Positions 43,635 to 53,135 of a stretch of DNA of 64,000 nt are shown piece by piece (within the stretch, counting starts at the first letter, position 1; every line of letters begins with the position of its first letter). The stretch comes from JBALVT01 sp965262875 (GTDB lineage Bacteria; Pseudomonadota; Gammaproteobacteria; Pseudomonadales; Halieaceae), in NCBI GenBank assembly GCA_965262875.1, contig OZ253569.1, positions 3,224,001-3,288,000 on the forward strand. Reading direction: 5' to 3'. Under the pieces are notes generated by a model. It ran no database searches. It was not told the DNA's origin and saw only the letters and a program-made list of their open reading frames with translations. Both the position numbers and the translations under genes were made by a program.

Positions 43635-44414
43635 TCAGCTCTTCTTCGGGCCTCCGTTCTCCCCCGGCCAGCGCGATCCGGAAATCGTATCGGCAAAGGG
43701 CAGGAAGCCTTCAGGATCGAGAGGCCCAGCCAGTTTCATTTCCCGACCCAGGAAAGTGGGCCACCAAAGATGCGCCGAGAGTTGCTCAAGCATGGGGAGC
43801 TCAGTTTTCAAAGGATCCCAGGGGCTGTCGCCCAAAATCAAATCGCCCTGTACTTCCTCCCTCCACTGCGTACCGTAGCGGCTGCTGACTTGCACCACCT
43901 GGGGCGGGTAGTCATATCCTGTGGCAGGCCCACCTACGCTAACTGCGCGCGAGACCTTGATCCAAAATTCATGCTGGTCAAAGTCTTCCGGAATTTCGGT
44001 AGGCCCGGTAGACACACCTTTGAACTCGACAAATGTGTAACCCTGGTGAGAGCAGCGTGCTGTCACTTGCGGCCCCATACGATAAAAATGTGTTGTGCAA
44101 GGATACTTGGGTTGACCATTGATTTCTTGGCTACCGAAAATCGCCGACTCCTGATCGATGCCGTAACCCAAAGTGTACTCGCCCTCAACGCCATTAAAGT
44201 TGGCGTCCACAGTCGTCACAATTCCGTACTCGGGCTCATCGGGCACCGGAAAATTGTAGATCGTGAGGTTCACATTCGGCTTGGCACCGGGTTCTATGCC
44301 GGGCGGCAACAGCGCCGCAATCTTCGCTGGATCAGTCCGATAAACAATCTTCAGCATGGGCCAATTAACGATATCTCCAGGGTTTCCCTGGGGCGCACCA
44401 GTTTCATTAGACAT
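43635..44414 (-). CDS. Acetoacetate-decarboxylase-family protein
   Basis: A 259-residue protein. YRTDPAKIAALLPPGIEP near residue 25 is typical of the ADC superfamily, and FGSQEINGQPKYPCT resembles the segment around the Schiff-base lysine (Lys of QPK) with the conserved Glu before it. No signal peptide is found. Family members decarboxylate beta-keto acids or act as aldolase/dehydratases. The ATG at 44412-44414 follows the SDR stop by 40 bases. Neighbouring Rieske, SDR and amidohydrolase genes suggest a role in ring or side-chain breakdown (inference). Confidence 0.8.
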   Translation of the reverse strand: MSNETGAPQGNPGDIVNWPMLKIVYRTDPAKIAALLPPGIEPGAKPNVNLTIYNFPVPDEPEYGIVTTVDANFNGVEGEYTLGYGIDQESAIFGSQEINGQPKYPCTTHFYRMGPQVTARCSHQGYTFVEFKGVSTGPTEIPEDFDQHEFWIKVSRAVSVGGPATGYDYPPQVVQVSSRYGTQWREEVQGDLILGDSPWDPLKTELPMLEQLSAHLWWPTFLGREMKLAGPLDPEGFLPFADTISGSRWPGENGGPKKS

Positions 44415-44454
44415 TTGTTTTCCTCTTAGTCGTATAGGTTTTAGTGTTGGTGTT

Positions 44455-45336
44455 TTAGGCGCCAACCATATTGGCGACGGGTGTTTCGCGGTTGAGAATC
44501 ATTTCAGCGCGAGCGCGAATTTTTTGGTCAGTATCGGGTGTTGTAGCAAGCAGCCAAAACGCATCTTCGCGCAGGCCTTTAACAGCCATTTCAGCGACTT
44601 CATCCGGATGTGTTGTCTGCAGATCAATACCAAATTCTGCACACATTTTTTTCATATCATCTACAGAGCTAATACCCGAGGCATTGCCCTCTACATCCTT
44701 CTTCAATTCTTCCGGTCGCACTCGCCCAGAATTGAAAAGTCCGGTGTCCACGACATGAGGGCCGGGAAACAGCGCACTCACTTTGACGGGGCTGTTTGCA
44801 GCAACTAGCTGATAATGCAGATTCTCTGTGATGGCCTGAACAGCAGCTTTGCTTGCGGTGTATATCGGCTGATCCGGATAGACTAAAAATGCACCATTGC
44901 CCGAGCCGGTAACAACGAAGTGAGCCTCCTGATTGCGAGCGGTCAATCTTGGCATGAAAGCGTTCATGGTATTGATAACGCCCCACATGTTGACGTTAAA
45001 ACACCACTGCCAGTCTTTGACTGAATAATCCCAGATGGCACCGGACTCACCGGCACCAATACCGGCGTTGGCAAACACCAGGTCAATCCTATCGAAGGCG
45101 GCCTCGGCCTTGTCGGCCAGTTGATTCAAACTATCTACGGAGGTGACATCGCAGGGCTCTACAATAGCTTCGATATTTTCGCTGCCCAGGTCTGCCAGAA
45201 TTTGCGCCATGGCGGATTGATCGACATCACCCACAACAATCTTCGCGCCAAGACGACCCAAAGAAAAGGCCAGAGAACGACCTACCCCACTTGCTCCACC
45301 CGTGATCACTGCAACCTTACCGTTAAAATCCTGCAT
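44455..45336 (-). CDS. Short-chain dehydrogenase/reductase
   Basis: A 293-residue classical SDR with VAVITGGASGVGRSLAFSLG at the N-terminus, VFANAGIGAGES (NAG), a Ser in VVTGSGNGAFL and the YTASKAAVQAI catalytic Tyr-x3-Lys. A C-terminal 90 residues beyond the core (LKKDVEGNASGISSVDDM) is a feature of SDRs in mycobacterial-type steroid and fatty-acid clusters. The ATG at 45334-45336 sits 2 bases after the Rieske stop. It probably oxidises a hydroxyl on the intermediate made by the oxygenase. Confidence 0.85.
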   Translation of the reverse strand: MQDFNGKVAVITGGASGVGRSLAFSLGRLGAKIVVGDVDQSAMAQILADLGSENIEAIVEPCDVTSVDSLNQLADKAEAAFDRIDLVFANAGIGAGESGAIWDYSVKDWQWCFNVNMWGVINTMNAFMPRLTARNQEAHFVVTGSGNGAFLVYPDQPIYTASKAAVQAITENLHYQLVAANSPVKVSALFPGPHVVDTGLFNSGRVRPEELKKDVEGNASGISSVDDMKKMCAEFGIDLQTTHPDEVAEMAVKGLREDAFWLLATTPDTDQKIRARAEMILNRETPVANMVGA

Positions 45337-45338
45337 GG

Positions 45339-46301
45339 CTAAGCGATATCCTGTTCTTGAATATAAAACTGCCTTACCCACTTGCGAAACAAAACCAGCG
45401 TGTCATCGCCCTTACAAAATATGGGTCGATTCTTGTGCACCTTGTTCGCCCAAATAGGATAGTCATCGGAAATGCCGGCGATAATACCCTTCATCACATC
45501 ATCCCCTGCCAAATCTTCGATTTCTCGGCGAACGCAGAGCGTCCAACGCATCCGGGTCTCGTGTTTGCTTATAGGTTGAGCGCTGTTGTACATCACCATT
45601 TCTGCGTTGGGACCGTAGGTATTTCTCACCATCGCAAAACCGGGGCTATAAACCGTCGCATGCAGGTGACTGGGAATCTCCGCCTGGGTGGAATCTGTGT
45701 TCAGATGAAGTGTGCGCCCGTCATCGTCGATGGTTACCGTCGATGGAGGAACGTTCGCCTGACCGTGCACGAACTGAAAATGCACAGGGTCACAGGAGTT
45801 TTCCGCTATATCCTGCACATGGGCGGGCACCAGAAATTCTGCATAACGGGGGTTGGTCCAATTGGGGTCATCCAGCTCAGGAAGGTCCGGAAGCGGCCAT
45901 TGCGGGTCAGTGTTTTCCGGATGAAACCAGATATAAATTTCACCGTTTTTTTCCTCACAGGGCCATATTCGGATGCGAGCCCGCTCGGGAATATCGTCGC
46001 AGTAAGGTATTTCTTTACACTCCCCATCCGTACCATAGCGCCAGCCGTGAAAAGGGCAGCGAATTGATTCGCCCACTACCCGACCTTCCACTCCGAGGTT
46101 CGCACCCAAGTGCGGGCAAAAAGCGTCTTGCAAAACAGGCACACCTGAACGAGTCCTATAGAGCGCCAACTCGCGATCAAACGCCTGCACGGAGGTGACC
46201 TCGCCGACGAGTAGCTCCTGGCTGCGGGCGACAGAGTACCAACCCATGGGAAACTCCGGGGTTGAATTTGTTTTGGATTGGCAGGGTTCAACAATCGCCA
46301 T
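45339..46301 (-). CDS. Rieske non-heme iron oxygenase, alpha subunit type
   Basis: A 320-residue oxygenase component. The Rieske [2Fe-2S] ligands are Cys62-x-His64 (CPHLGANLG) and Cys82-x2-His85 (CPFHGW). The catalytic iron site is in ENSCDPVHFQFVHG (Asn/Asp, His and His). This arrangement resembles KshA and cholesterol-7-desaturase-type enzymes rather than naphthalene dioxygenase. No ferredoxin reductase gene is nearby. A ribosome site (CGGAGATAAAAA) precedes the ATG. It lies in the leftward run amidohydrolase, Rieske, SDR, ADC-like. The substrate could be a steroid, terpenoid or aromatic. Confidence 0.87.
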   Translation of the reverse strand: MAIVEPCQSKTNSTPEFPMGWYSVARSQELLVGEVTSVQAFDRELALYRTRSGVPVLQDAFCPHLGANLGVEGRVVGESIRCPFHGWRYGTDGECKEIPYCDDIPERARIRIWPCEEKNGEIYIWFHPENTDPQWPLPDLPELDDPNWTNPRYAEFLVPAHVQDIAENSCDPVHFQFVHGQANVPPSTVTIDDDGRTLHLNTDSTQAEIPSHLHATVYSPGFAMVRNTYGPNAEMVMYNSAQPISKHETRMRWTLCVRREIEDLAGDDVMKGIIAGISDDYPIWANKVHKNRPIFCKGDDTLVLFRKWVRQFYIQEQDIA

Positions 46302-46329
46302 TTTTTATCTCCGAATCTTTGTTTATAAA

Positions 46330-47544
46330 TCAGTTAAAGATTGAAACATTGGGGCCGATCTCGTCGGCGACACTCTGGAGCTTCTCTCGGTCCAACCCGT
46401 ACCAATCGATCGCATTCTCTCCGAGAATCTTGCGGCCATCGGCCTCAGGAATACCGCTAAACACGTCGGTTAAGTACTGACCTGTATTGGGCCAGGTACC
46501 TTCGGGGTGAGGGTAGTCACTGCCCCACATCATATTTTCAACACCCACTAGATTGCGAAGATCTACATCCGCCCGGGGAATGCAGGAGGCACCAATATTA
46601 ATATTGCGGTTGAAATACTCGCTGGGCTTCATCGAAAGATGGCTGCGGAAATCACCCAACTTGGCGGAAAACTGAACGTCGGTGTAATTGTGGTCTAGCA
46701 AACGCAACCAAGGTGGCAACATAAAAATAGTACCGCCCTCGGTCATCACCACTTTTAAAGTTGGATAGCGCTCGAACACGCCGCCCCAAATCATGTACGT
46801 CAGGGGCCGATACAACCACCACATCACCTCGGAAACGTAAATGCCCATAGCTCCAGGCAGCTGCTCGCTGTTATCTACCACAGGCCACTCTTTGCCGAAG
46901 TACTCCGGGTGAGGTGCAGGGCCCGAATGAAAGTGAATAATAACCCCAAGGGATTCGCACACTTCCCAAAAGGGATCGTTTTTGGTGTGGTGGTAGGCGT
47001 CGTGTTCGCCCCACAGTGTAGGAATCATGACCGAGGTCAGATCGTTATCTACGCACCAACGCACAGCGTCAACCGCCTGCTGCACATCCCAAAGCAAAGG
47101 AATAGAAGCGACACCAATATGCCTGGCGGGGTTGTTGGCGCAAAACTCTGCCAACCACCGATTGTGCGCCATGGCACCGGCCCACTGCAGTTCGGGAACC
47201 TGATCTCGTGGGGACAAACCCAGACCCGCTCCAAAGGGCGGAGTATTCATTTCGGTTATGCCATCGGGGAAAATTACCTCGGCGGCAATGCCATCCCCAG
47301 CCAGCATTTTTAGCCGCTCATCGTAATCCCAAGCGCCGGTTAGCTGCTGCTTGATGGGCGCGCGCCAGTCATCATTAATTTCCTTAATGAGGAAGCTCTC
47401 CTCCGCCTTCTGCAACATTTCCACGGTAAGGGGCACAGCCATATCCATGGTTTCGTGATACTTTTTGTCCAGATAGGGTTTGTAATCGGCGATGGGAAGG
47501 CCAGCGTGGCAGTCCGAAGAAACCACAATCAAACGATCAGACAT
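46330..47544 (-). CDS. Amidohydrolase family protein (Amidohydro_2)
   Basis: A 404-residue TIM-barrel metal hydrolase. VVSSDCHAGLPIADY at the N-terminus carries the Asp/His part of the metal site, VIIHFHSGPAPHPEY the next His pair, and MWGSDYPHPEGTWPN the C-terminal Asp. Related actinobacterial and proteobacterial proteins sit in catabolic clusters; the family includes decarboxylases and lactone hydrolases. It is the first gene of the leftward unit and diverges from the TetR gene at 47695. Confidence 0.82.
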   Translation of the reverse strand: MSDRLIVVSSDCHAGLPIADYKPYLDKKYHETMDMAVPLTVEMLQKAEESFLIKEINDDWRAPIKQQLTGAWDYDERLKMLAGDGIAAEVIFPDGITEMNTPPFGAGLGLSPRDQVPELQWAGAMAHNRWLAEFCANNPARHIGVASIPLLWDVQQAVDAVRWCVDNDLTSVMIPTLWGEHDAYHHTKNDPFWEVCESLGVIIHFHSGPAPHPEYFGKEWPVVDNSEQLPGAMGIYVSEVMWWLYRPLTYMIWGGVFERYPTLKVVMTEGGTIFMLPPWLRLLDHNYTDVQFSAKLGDFRSHLSMKPSEYFNRNINIGASCIPRADVDLRNLVGVENMMWGSDYPHPEGTWPNTGQYLTDVFSGIPEADGRKILGENAIDWYGLDREKLQSVADEIGPNVSIFN

Positions 47545-47620
47545 ATCAATATAACTCCCGGTCTAAAAGAACCTCAAAGGAGGCTTGGCAAATAAAAGCT
47601 AGTTTCTCAAACGAGCAAAC

Positions 47621-47638
47621 TTGCACATATGTATACAA
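47621..47638. promoter_or_regulatory. Possible TetR-type operator in the divergent intergenic region
   Basis: An imperfect 18-base palindrome with TTG…CAA ends lies in the 150-base gap between the divergent amidohydrolase and TetR genes. 12 of 18 positions match the reverse complement. Position and symmetry suit autoregulation by the TetR protein, but short AT-rich palindromes arise by chance. Confidence 0.25.
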
Positions 47639-47694
47639 AATAGTTTAATGGCTGACGAAATGCAACCCACAGTGCACAGCATTACGGAAAATTC

Positions 47695-48318
47695 ATGGAT
47701 CTAGTAGAGCCCCCTATCGGACACCGCGAGAAACGCAAGCAGGAGATACGCGCTCGAATCGAGGATGCGGCCTACGAGCTGTTCAAGCGACAGGGCATTG
47801 AAGAAACCAATATCGAGCAAATTTGCGTCGAGGCCGATGTGGCGCGCCGCACGTTCTACGGTCACTACCCTAACAAGCACGCTCTGCTGGGGGGATTGGG
47901 CATATCCCGATTGTACAATCAGTCCGAACCCATGCTGCGCCTGTTGATGGACAATCACGATTCCACCCGTGCACGTCTGACAGCGATGATCGACTATATA
48001 GAAGCGAACTACGCAGGTTATGCCGATATAGACCGCCAGCTGATACTAATGGCCCCTTCTACCTTCGTTAATAACACTGAAAAACAAAGAGAGATCGGCA
48101 ACACAGCCATTGAGAGTTTTAAACAACTGTTCGTGGCCGGTCAGGAAATGGGAGACGCGCACGCCCAGTTTTCCCCCGAGATTCTTGCGTCTATGGTGGT
48201 GGGAACCCTGAACACCCTCACCACCAGTTGGGCGATTGACAGCGATTACCCTATTTTTGCCAAGCTCGAGGAAGCCCGTCTTCTGTTCGAACACTTGATC
48301 TTACTCCCGGGAGACTGA
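47695..48318 (+). CDS. TetR-family transcriptional regulator
   Basis: A 207-residue regulator. The N-terminal helix-turn-helix is DAAYELFKRQGIEETNI plus VEADVARRTFYGHYPNKHAL, typical of TetR. The remaining 140 residues form the variable ligand domain, with an acid-rich SFKQLFVAGQEMGDAH helix. The CoA-transferase start lies 3 bases after its stop, and the amidohydrolase operon is divergent. Its ligand is probably an intermediate, such as an acyl-CoA, of the catabolic genes on both sides (inference). Confidence 0.92.
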   Translation: MDLVEPPIGHREKRKQEIRARIEDAAYELFKRQGIEETNIEQICVEADVARRTFYGHYPNKHALLGGLGISRLYNQSEPMLRLLMDNHDSTRARLTAMIDYIEANYAGYADIDRQLILMAPSTFVNNTEKQREIGNTAIESFKQLFVAGQEMGDAHAQFSPEILASMVVGTLNTLTTSWAIDSDYPIFAKLEEARLLFEHLILLPGD

Positions 48319-48321
48319 ACT

Positions 48322-49489
48322 GTGGGGCCATTACAGGGAATCACCATTATCGAAATCGCCGGCATTGGGCCCGGCCCGTTCGGTGTAATGTCGCTGGCCG
48401 ATATGGGTGCCGATGTGATCCGGGTAGAACGCCCGGGCGGCAGTATGTTCACCGCCGCACAATACCAAACTGGACTTTCTCAACCGGGGAAAGCGCTGTA
48501 TCTGCGTCAATCTTAAAACGCCAGAAGGGGTTGATACCGTGCTGCGGCTTATCGAGAAAGCAGACGGCTTAATTGAAGGCTTTCGACCCGGAGTCATGGA
48601 GAAGCTGGGCCTGGGGCCGGAAATCTGCCTGCAGAAAAACCCCGCCCTGGTTTACGGGCGCATGACCGGCTTTGGCCAGGAGGGACCTCTGGCGAATGCG
48701 GCTGGACATGACATCAACTACATCGCACTGGCCGGCGCATTACACCCTATCGGCCGGGCAGGTGAAAAACCAGCCATCCCCCTCAACCTGGTCGGCGATT
48801 TTGGCGGCGGTGGACTAATGTTGGCCTACGGTATGGTGTGCGGGCTACTTGAAAGTAAGACATCCGGCCAAGGACAAGTTGTGGACGCCGCTATGATCGA
48901 TGGCGCGGCAACTTTAATGGCTAGTACCTTCGCCGCACAGCAAATCGGTTTTTGGAAAGAGGAGCGCGGCACCAACCTCCTGGACTCCGGCTCGCACTTC
49001 TACGATGTGTACGAAACAGCCGATGGGAAATACATTTCATTAGGATCCATCGAGCCACAATTCTATGCCGCGCTACTGGAAAAGCTGGGAGAAGACGCAG
49101 AACATTTTCAAAACCAGTTTGATATGGAAAACTGGCCAGCGATGAAAAAGCGCATGGCCGACATCATTAAAGCTAAAACCCGAGATCAATGGGATGACGT
49201 ATTTGATGGCGTGGATATTTGCTATGCCCCCGTATTAGCCATGAGCGAAGTTAGAAAACACCCGCATCACCAGGCCAGAAATAGTTTTCTGGAAGATGAT
49301 GAGGGGGTTTGGCAACCGGCACCGGCGCCGAGATTCAGTCGCACCGCGGCGCAACTGCGCGGCGCCGCCGCTGAGCTGGGCGAACACAGCACCGAAATTT
49401 TACAAGAATTCGGGTTTAGTGAAGCCGAAATTGCGGCAAACTATGCAGCGGGTGCCGTAACAGACAACGTAAAAACAAGTGAACAGTGA
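48322..49489 (+). pseudogene. CaiB/BaiF CoA transferase (AMACR-like) with a frameshift
   Basis: The first 45 residues from a GTG start (GITIIEIAGIGPGPFGVM, LADMGADVIRVERPGG) are type III CoA transferase/alpha-methylacyl-CoA racemase. Beyond 48451 the frame moves: a +1 frame reads TKLDFLNRGKRCICVNLK and then the rest of the enzyme (GFRPGVMEKLGLGPE, YGRMTGFGQEGPLA, AGHDINYIALAGALH) to the stop at 49489. One extra base in the GCC-rich stretch near 48455 (or two lost) explains it; restored length is 388 residues. The enzyme class epimerises 2-methyl-branched acyl-CoA or moves CoA. With the P450 downstream it suggests side-chain degradation of a branched terpenoid or sterol. Confidence 0.9.
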
Positions 49490-49493
49490 AACC

Positions 49494-50711
49494 ATGCAAA
49501 TAGACGTCTACAACCCGGATAATTACACCCAGGGAATTCCCCACCAACAATTTGCGTGGTTGAGGCAAAACTCTCCTGTGCATTGGCACCAGCACCCAGA
49601 GGGCCACGGCTATTGGGTAATCAGTAAACACGCTGATGTAATGCAGGTTTCTCGCGATCACAAAACATTCTCGGCCCAAAAGGGTTTCGTGATGGTCGAC
49701 GACCTGCCCAAGGACATCCTGACCATGGCCCAGGGACAACTGCTGGGCATGGACCCACCCAATCACGGTCCTATTCGTCGCGCGGTGATTACACGATTCA
49801 CAAAGAAGATGCTCGCCGAGCTGGAACCAAAAGTCCGCAAAATCACCCGGGATATTATGCGCACCGCGGAGGAAGTCGGTGAGGTCAATTTCGTGGAGAG
49901 CCTGGCCGGAGATCTACCCACCGCCGTGATTGGAACACTGTTGGGGATACCTTCTGATATGTGGCCTCAAATCCGCAAATGGTCAGACTTACAAACCTCC
50001 GCCAGCGACCCGGACCTGGGCGGTACGCCGGAAGAACTCCAGCAAGCCACTCTCGATATGGGAACCTACGGCTATCAGCTTGCGGCCGAGCGAAAAGATC
50101 GCGGCGGAGACGATCTGATTTCTCTACTCATCAATACCGAGGTCGAAGGACATCTTGTCTCCGAAACGGAATTTGCCTCCCTATTTATTCAGATAGCCGT
50201 TGCGGGAAACGAAACTACCCGGGGCCTCATCAGCAGTGGTATGTACGAACTCATTAAAGACCCGGCGCTCTATGAACAACTGGAAGCACACCCCGAGCAG
50301 TTGCCTAAAGCGGTGGAAGAAATGCTGCGCTGGACCTGCCCGCTCCACTACTTTAGAAGAACAGCTACCTGCGACAGTGAAATTGACGGACAGAAAATCG
50401 CAGCCGGAGATCGCGTCGTGATGCTGTACAGCTCGGCCAACTTCGACGAAGAGGTGTTTGAAAAGCCCCTCACATTCGATATCGCCAGAGAGGCAAACCC
50501 ACACATGGCTTTCGGCCACGGCATTCACCTGTGCCTGGGTGCAAATCTCGCCCGCATGGAAGCACGCTTGTTTTTCGAGGAATTTTTCCGTCATTTTTCG
50601 AAAATCGAAATGACTGCAGAGCCCTCTTTTATTCGCTCAAACAGTATTCATGCGTTTAAAGATATGCCGGTGCGGCTCTATCCACGCTTGGCGGGAAACG
50701 ATTCGAAATAA
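49494..50711 (+). CDS. Cytochrome P450
   Basis: A 405-residue soluble bacterial P450. The I-helix oxygen-binding segment is IAVAGNETTRGLI (the family's AGxET), the heme loop FGHGIHLCLG has its Cys at residue 347, and the ERR-type EEMLRW and the K-helix arginine region are present. The ATG at 49494 is preferred; a GTG 15 bases upstream overlaps the CoA-transferase stop. The 3' end overlaps the convergent sulfotransferase by 34 bases. Bacterial P450s of this group (CYP125/142-like in role) hydroxylate terminal methyl groups of steroids or terpenoids. Redox partners are not in the window. Confidence 0.92.
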   Translation: MQIDVYNPDNYTQGIPHQQFAWLRQNSPVHWHQHPEGHGYWVISKHADVMQVSRDHKTFSAQKGFVMVDDLPKDILTMAQGQLLGMDPPNHGPIRRAVITRFTKKMLAELEPKVRKITRDIMRTAEEVGEVNFVESLAGDLPTAVIGTLLGIPSDMWPQIRKWSDLQTSASDPDLGGTPEELQQATLDMGTYGYQLAAERKDRGGDDLISLLINTEVEGHLVSETEFASLFIQIAVAGNETTRGLISSGMYELIKDPALYEQLEAHPEQLPKAVEEMLRWTCPLHYFRRTATCDSEIDGQKIAAGDRVVMLYSSANFDEEVFEKPLTFDIAREANPHMAFGHGIHLCLGANLARMEARLFFEEFFRHFSKIEMTAEPSFIRSNSIHAFKDMPVRLYPRLAGNDSK

Positions 50712-51931
50712 AAGTCGAACCGTTCTCTCAATTCATCGGGGTCGACTCCGAATTGCCCCTTCAGGTCGTATACCACGCGGCCGTATTCATTCTTATGGGT
50801 ATCCACAAACGAACTCAGTTGACCTCTGGCTTGCTCAGTCATGGGTAAGCCTGCCTTGTTGTAAATTTTCTCGACCATATTCACATCGTCAACAATCAGC
50901 TCGTGGAAAGGTATATCGATACTCTGCTCTTGGGGAAGGCTAGCGCGATCGGCGGCACAAGCCCTCAACAAATGCTCGATGCGATCTGACCAGTAGTCCA
51001 CCAATCCATCAATCAACACCTCATTGCGATTCATCCGTTGCCCATAGGCCAGCATGGTCACCGAGGACTGAATCACTGACACAGGATCTCGATGAGTGAT
51101 CGCCACCGTGGCGTCGGGAAACACCTTGTGCAAAACCCGCAACTGCTCAAGATGCTGGGGGCACTTCAACACCCAGCGTGTGGGCATGTCGGTATCACGC
51201 TGCTGCCAGAGCAATAATTTGAGAACATCGCGCATGTACTCATACTGATAAGTCTGGTCTTCCCCAAAGTAGTGATCGCGCCAACGCGGTGAATGGCACA
51301 GCCACTCATAATTGTAAGAGCCGAAATTGGGGCCCATTAATTCCAGCTCCTCGTGAATGTGGTCGGGGTTCATGGGATGCATGGCGGCAATATGTGGGGT
51401 CATGGTTTTCATCATTTCCCAGCTCTGTGCACAGCGCTGGTAACGAGGATCGGTACCATCTTCCAGGAGACTTTCACCGGGCAGCGGCACGGGCTCATAG
51501 GATTCCCACAACGGCAGCGCTCTCAGCCGTGTGTCTGCGGCCATCAAATTCAATAGATGTGTCGTGCCCGAACGCGGCAGGCCCGCGACAATAATGGGGC
51601 TGTCGATTTCAATGTCGAGAATTTCAGGGTGCCGGGTCCACTGATCCTGAATCAGCAAACGACTGGTGGCATGTTGCAGTAGCTTGTTGCGCAAACTGAG
51701 CCGACCAATGCCGTTGAGGCCTCTGTCGGCATTCCACTCCTCTACCAACAAGTCGAGGCGCTGCAGAAAATCCATAGCACCCCAATCACTCAGACCGGTC
51801 TTCTGCTCGGCCTCTCGAAGGATACTGTCTCTGCTGAGATCAACATCAAGTGTATCGCCATAGTCTCTCGCCCCGCGCTGGTTATCAGTTAGCACCGGGG
51901 CGGCTAAATCTGAAATATGTATGTCGCTCAC
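50678..51931 (-). CDS. Sulfotransferase (Sulfotransfer_3 type)
   Basis: A 417-residue protein with the PAPS 5'-loop IIVAGLPRSGTTHLLNLM near residue 110 and AITHRDPVSVIQSS as the 3'-phosphate-binding segment. The long C-terminal region with FYFESFPAKRG is normal for the Sulfotransfer_3 group. It is larger than the sulfotransferases at 9339 and 27906, and convergent with the P450. A role in conjugating a hydroxylated product, such as a sterol, is possible but not shown. Confidence 0.86.
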   Translation of the reverse strand: MSDIHISDLAAPVLTDNQRGARDYGDTLDVDLSRDSILREAEQKTGLSDWGAMDFLQRLDLLVEEWNADRGLNGIGRLSLRNKLLQHATSRLLIQDQWTRHPEILDIEIDSPIIVAGLPRSGTTHLLNLMAADTRLRALPLWESYEPVPLPGESLLEDGTDPRYQRCAQSWEMMKTMTPHIAAMHPMNPDHIHEELELMGPNFGSYNYEWLCHSPRWRDHYFGEDQTYQYEYMRDVLKLLLWQQRDTDMPTRWVLKCPQHLEQLRVLHKVFPDATVAITHRDPVSVIQSSVTMLAYGQRMNRNEVLIDGLVDYWSDRIEHLLRACAADRASLPQEQSIDIPFHELIVDDVNMVEKIYNKAGLPMTEQARGQLSSFVDTHKNEYGRVVYDLKGQFGVDPDELRERFDFYFESFPAKRG

Positions 51932-52108
51932 TTAAACTCCTCGGCCCACAGACCGATTGTTAACTCTATTTTAATATTAGTGTATTAAATTTTAATAGCG
52001 GGCGAAAGCCCTGCTAACCATCAGCAGCCTAGTAGGCTAAACTAACCGGCCTCTGCGGGTCGCTACAAAGACGAATTGCTGCCACACAGAGCCAATACAA
52101 CACATGAT

Positions 52109-53131
52109 ATGGACGGTAATTTGATGGGCGCGGACAACACAATTCCACAGGAACGCGAATTTATCGCGGTAGACCCGGTAGACAAAAACCTCAGCCTGGA
52201 GCTCGGACCGATGCCGGCACCCGGACCGGGAGAGGTTCTGATCAAGGTCCGTGCTGCGGGAATCAATCGGGCCGACTTACTCCAACGCAAGGGTCACTAT
52301 CCGCCCCCCGCAGATGCTTCACCCATCATTGGGCTGGAAGTAGCCGGGCAAATCGTCGCGGTGGGCGAAGGAGTCAAAGACTGGAGCGTTGGAGACAAAA
52401 CCTGCGCCCTTACACATGGGGGCGGCTACGCAAATTACAGCATTGCTCCGACTAGCCAATGCCTACCCATACCGAAAGGCTTTAGCAAGGCCGAGGCCGC
52501 AGCACTGCCAGAAGCGCTTCTCACTGTATGGCACAACATCTTTCAACGCGCCGGTCTACAAAAAGGCGAGAAGGTACTTATTCACGGTGGCGCCAGCGGC
52601 ATCGGCACACTGGGTATTATGATGTGTCGAGCTATGGGCGCGGAAGTCTACAGCACCGCTGGAACAGACTTGAAGTGTCAGGCCCTGGAGGCTCGAGGAG
52701 TTGCACGGGCCATTAACTACAAGACTGAGAACTTTGAGGACGTGCTTACGGAACTTGGGTTGAAGGACAAGATTAATGTCATTCTGGATATTGCGGGCGG
52801 CGACTTTGTGCAAAAAAATCTCAATGTGGCAGCGCCTGAAGGTCGCATCGTCAATATTGCCTATATGCGTGGCTTTAGCACCGAGGTTAATTTCGCTCCG
52901 ATGTTGATGAAACGCCTCACTCTGACAGGATCAACCTTGCGAGCACAGAGCTTTGAACAAAAAGCGGTTATGGTAAAAGAGATACTGGAGCATATTTATC
53001 CGCATCTTGAGTCCGGCGCAATAAAGCCATTGGTAGACAGTATTTACCCTCTGGCCGAAGTGGAAGAGGCCCATAAGCACATGGAAAGTGGTGACCATAT
53101 GGGCAAGATAATTCTCAGGTGCAGCGATTAA
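52109..53131 (+). CDS. NAD(P)H:quinone oxidoreductase, zinc-less MDR family (PIG3/QOR type)
   Basis: A 340-residue medium-chain reductase. PAPGPGEVLIKVRAAGINRADLL and VLIHGGASGIGTLGIMMCRAMGA (nucleotide-binding GxxGxxG) fit the PIG3/QOR subfamily; AGINRADLLQRKGHYPPP is its hallmark. No zinc ligand set is present. The start could be an ATG at 52124 instead. It lies in a rightward run with an SDR, FdhD and UbiX. An AT-rich 140-base gap separates it from the divergent sulfotransferase. Confidence 0.87.
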   Translation: MDGNLMGADNTIPQEREFIAVDPVDKNLSLELGPMPAPGPGEVLIKVRAAGINRADLLQRKGHYPPPADASPIIGLEVAGQIVAVGEGVKDWSVGDKTCALTHGGGYANYSIAPTSQCLPIPKGFSKAEAAALPEALLTVWHNIFQRAGLQKGEKVLIHGGASGIGTLGIMMCRAMGAEVYSTAGTDLKCQALEARGVARAINYKTENFEDVLTELGLKDKINVILDIAGGDFVQKNLNVAAPEGRIVNIAYMRGFSTEVNFAPMLMKRLTLTGSTLRAQSFEQKAVMVKEILEHIYPHLESGAIKPLVDSIYPLAEVEEAHKHMESGDHMGKIILRCSD

Positions 53132-53135
53132 AAAT

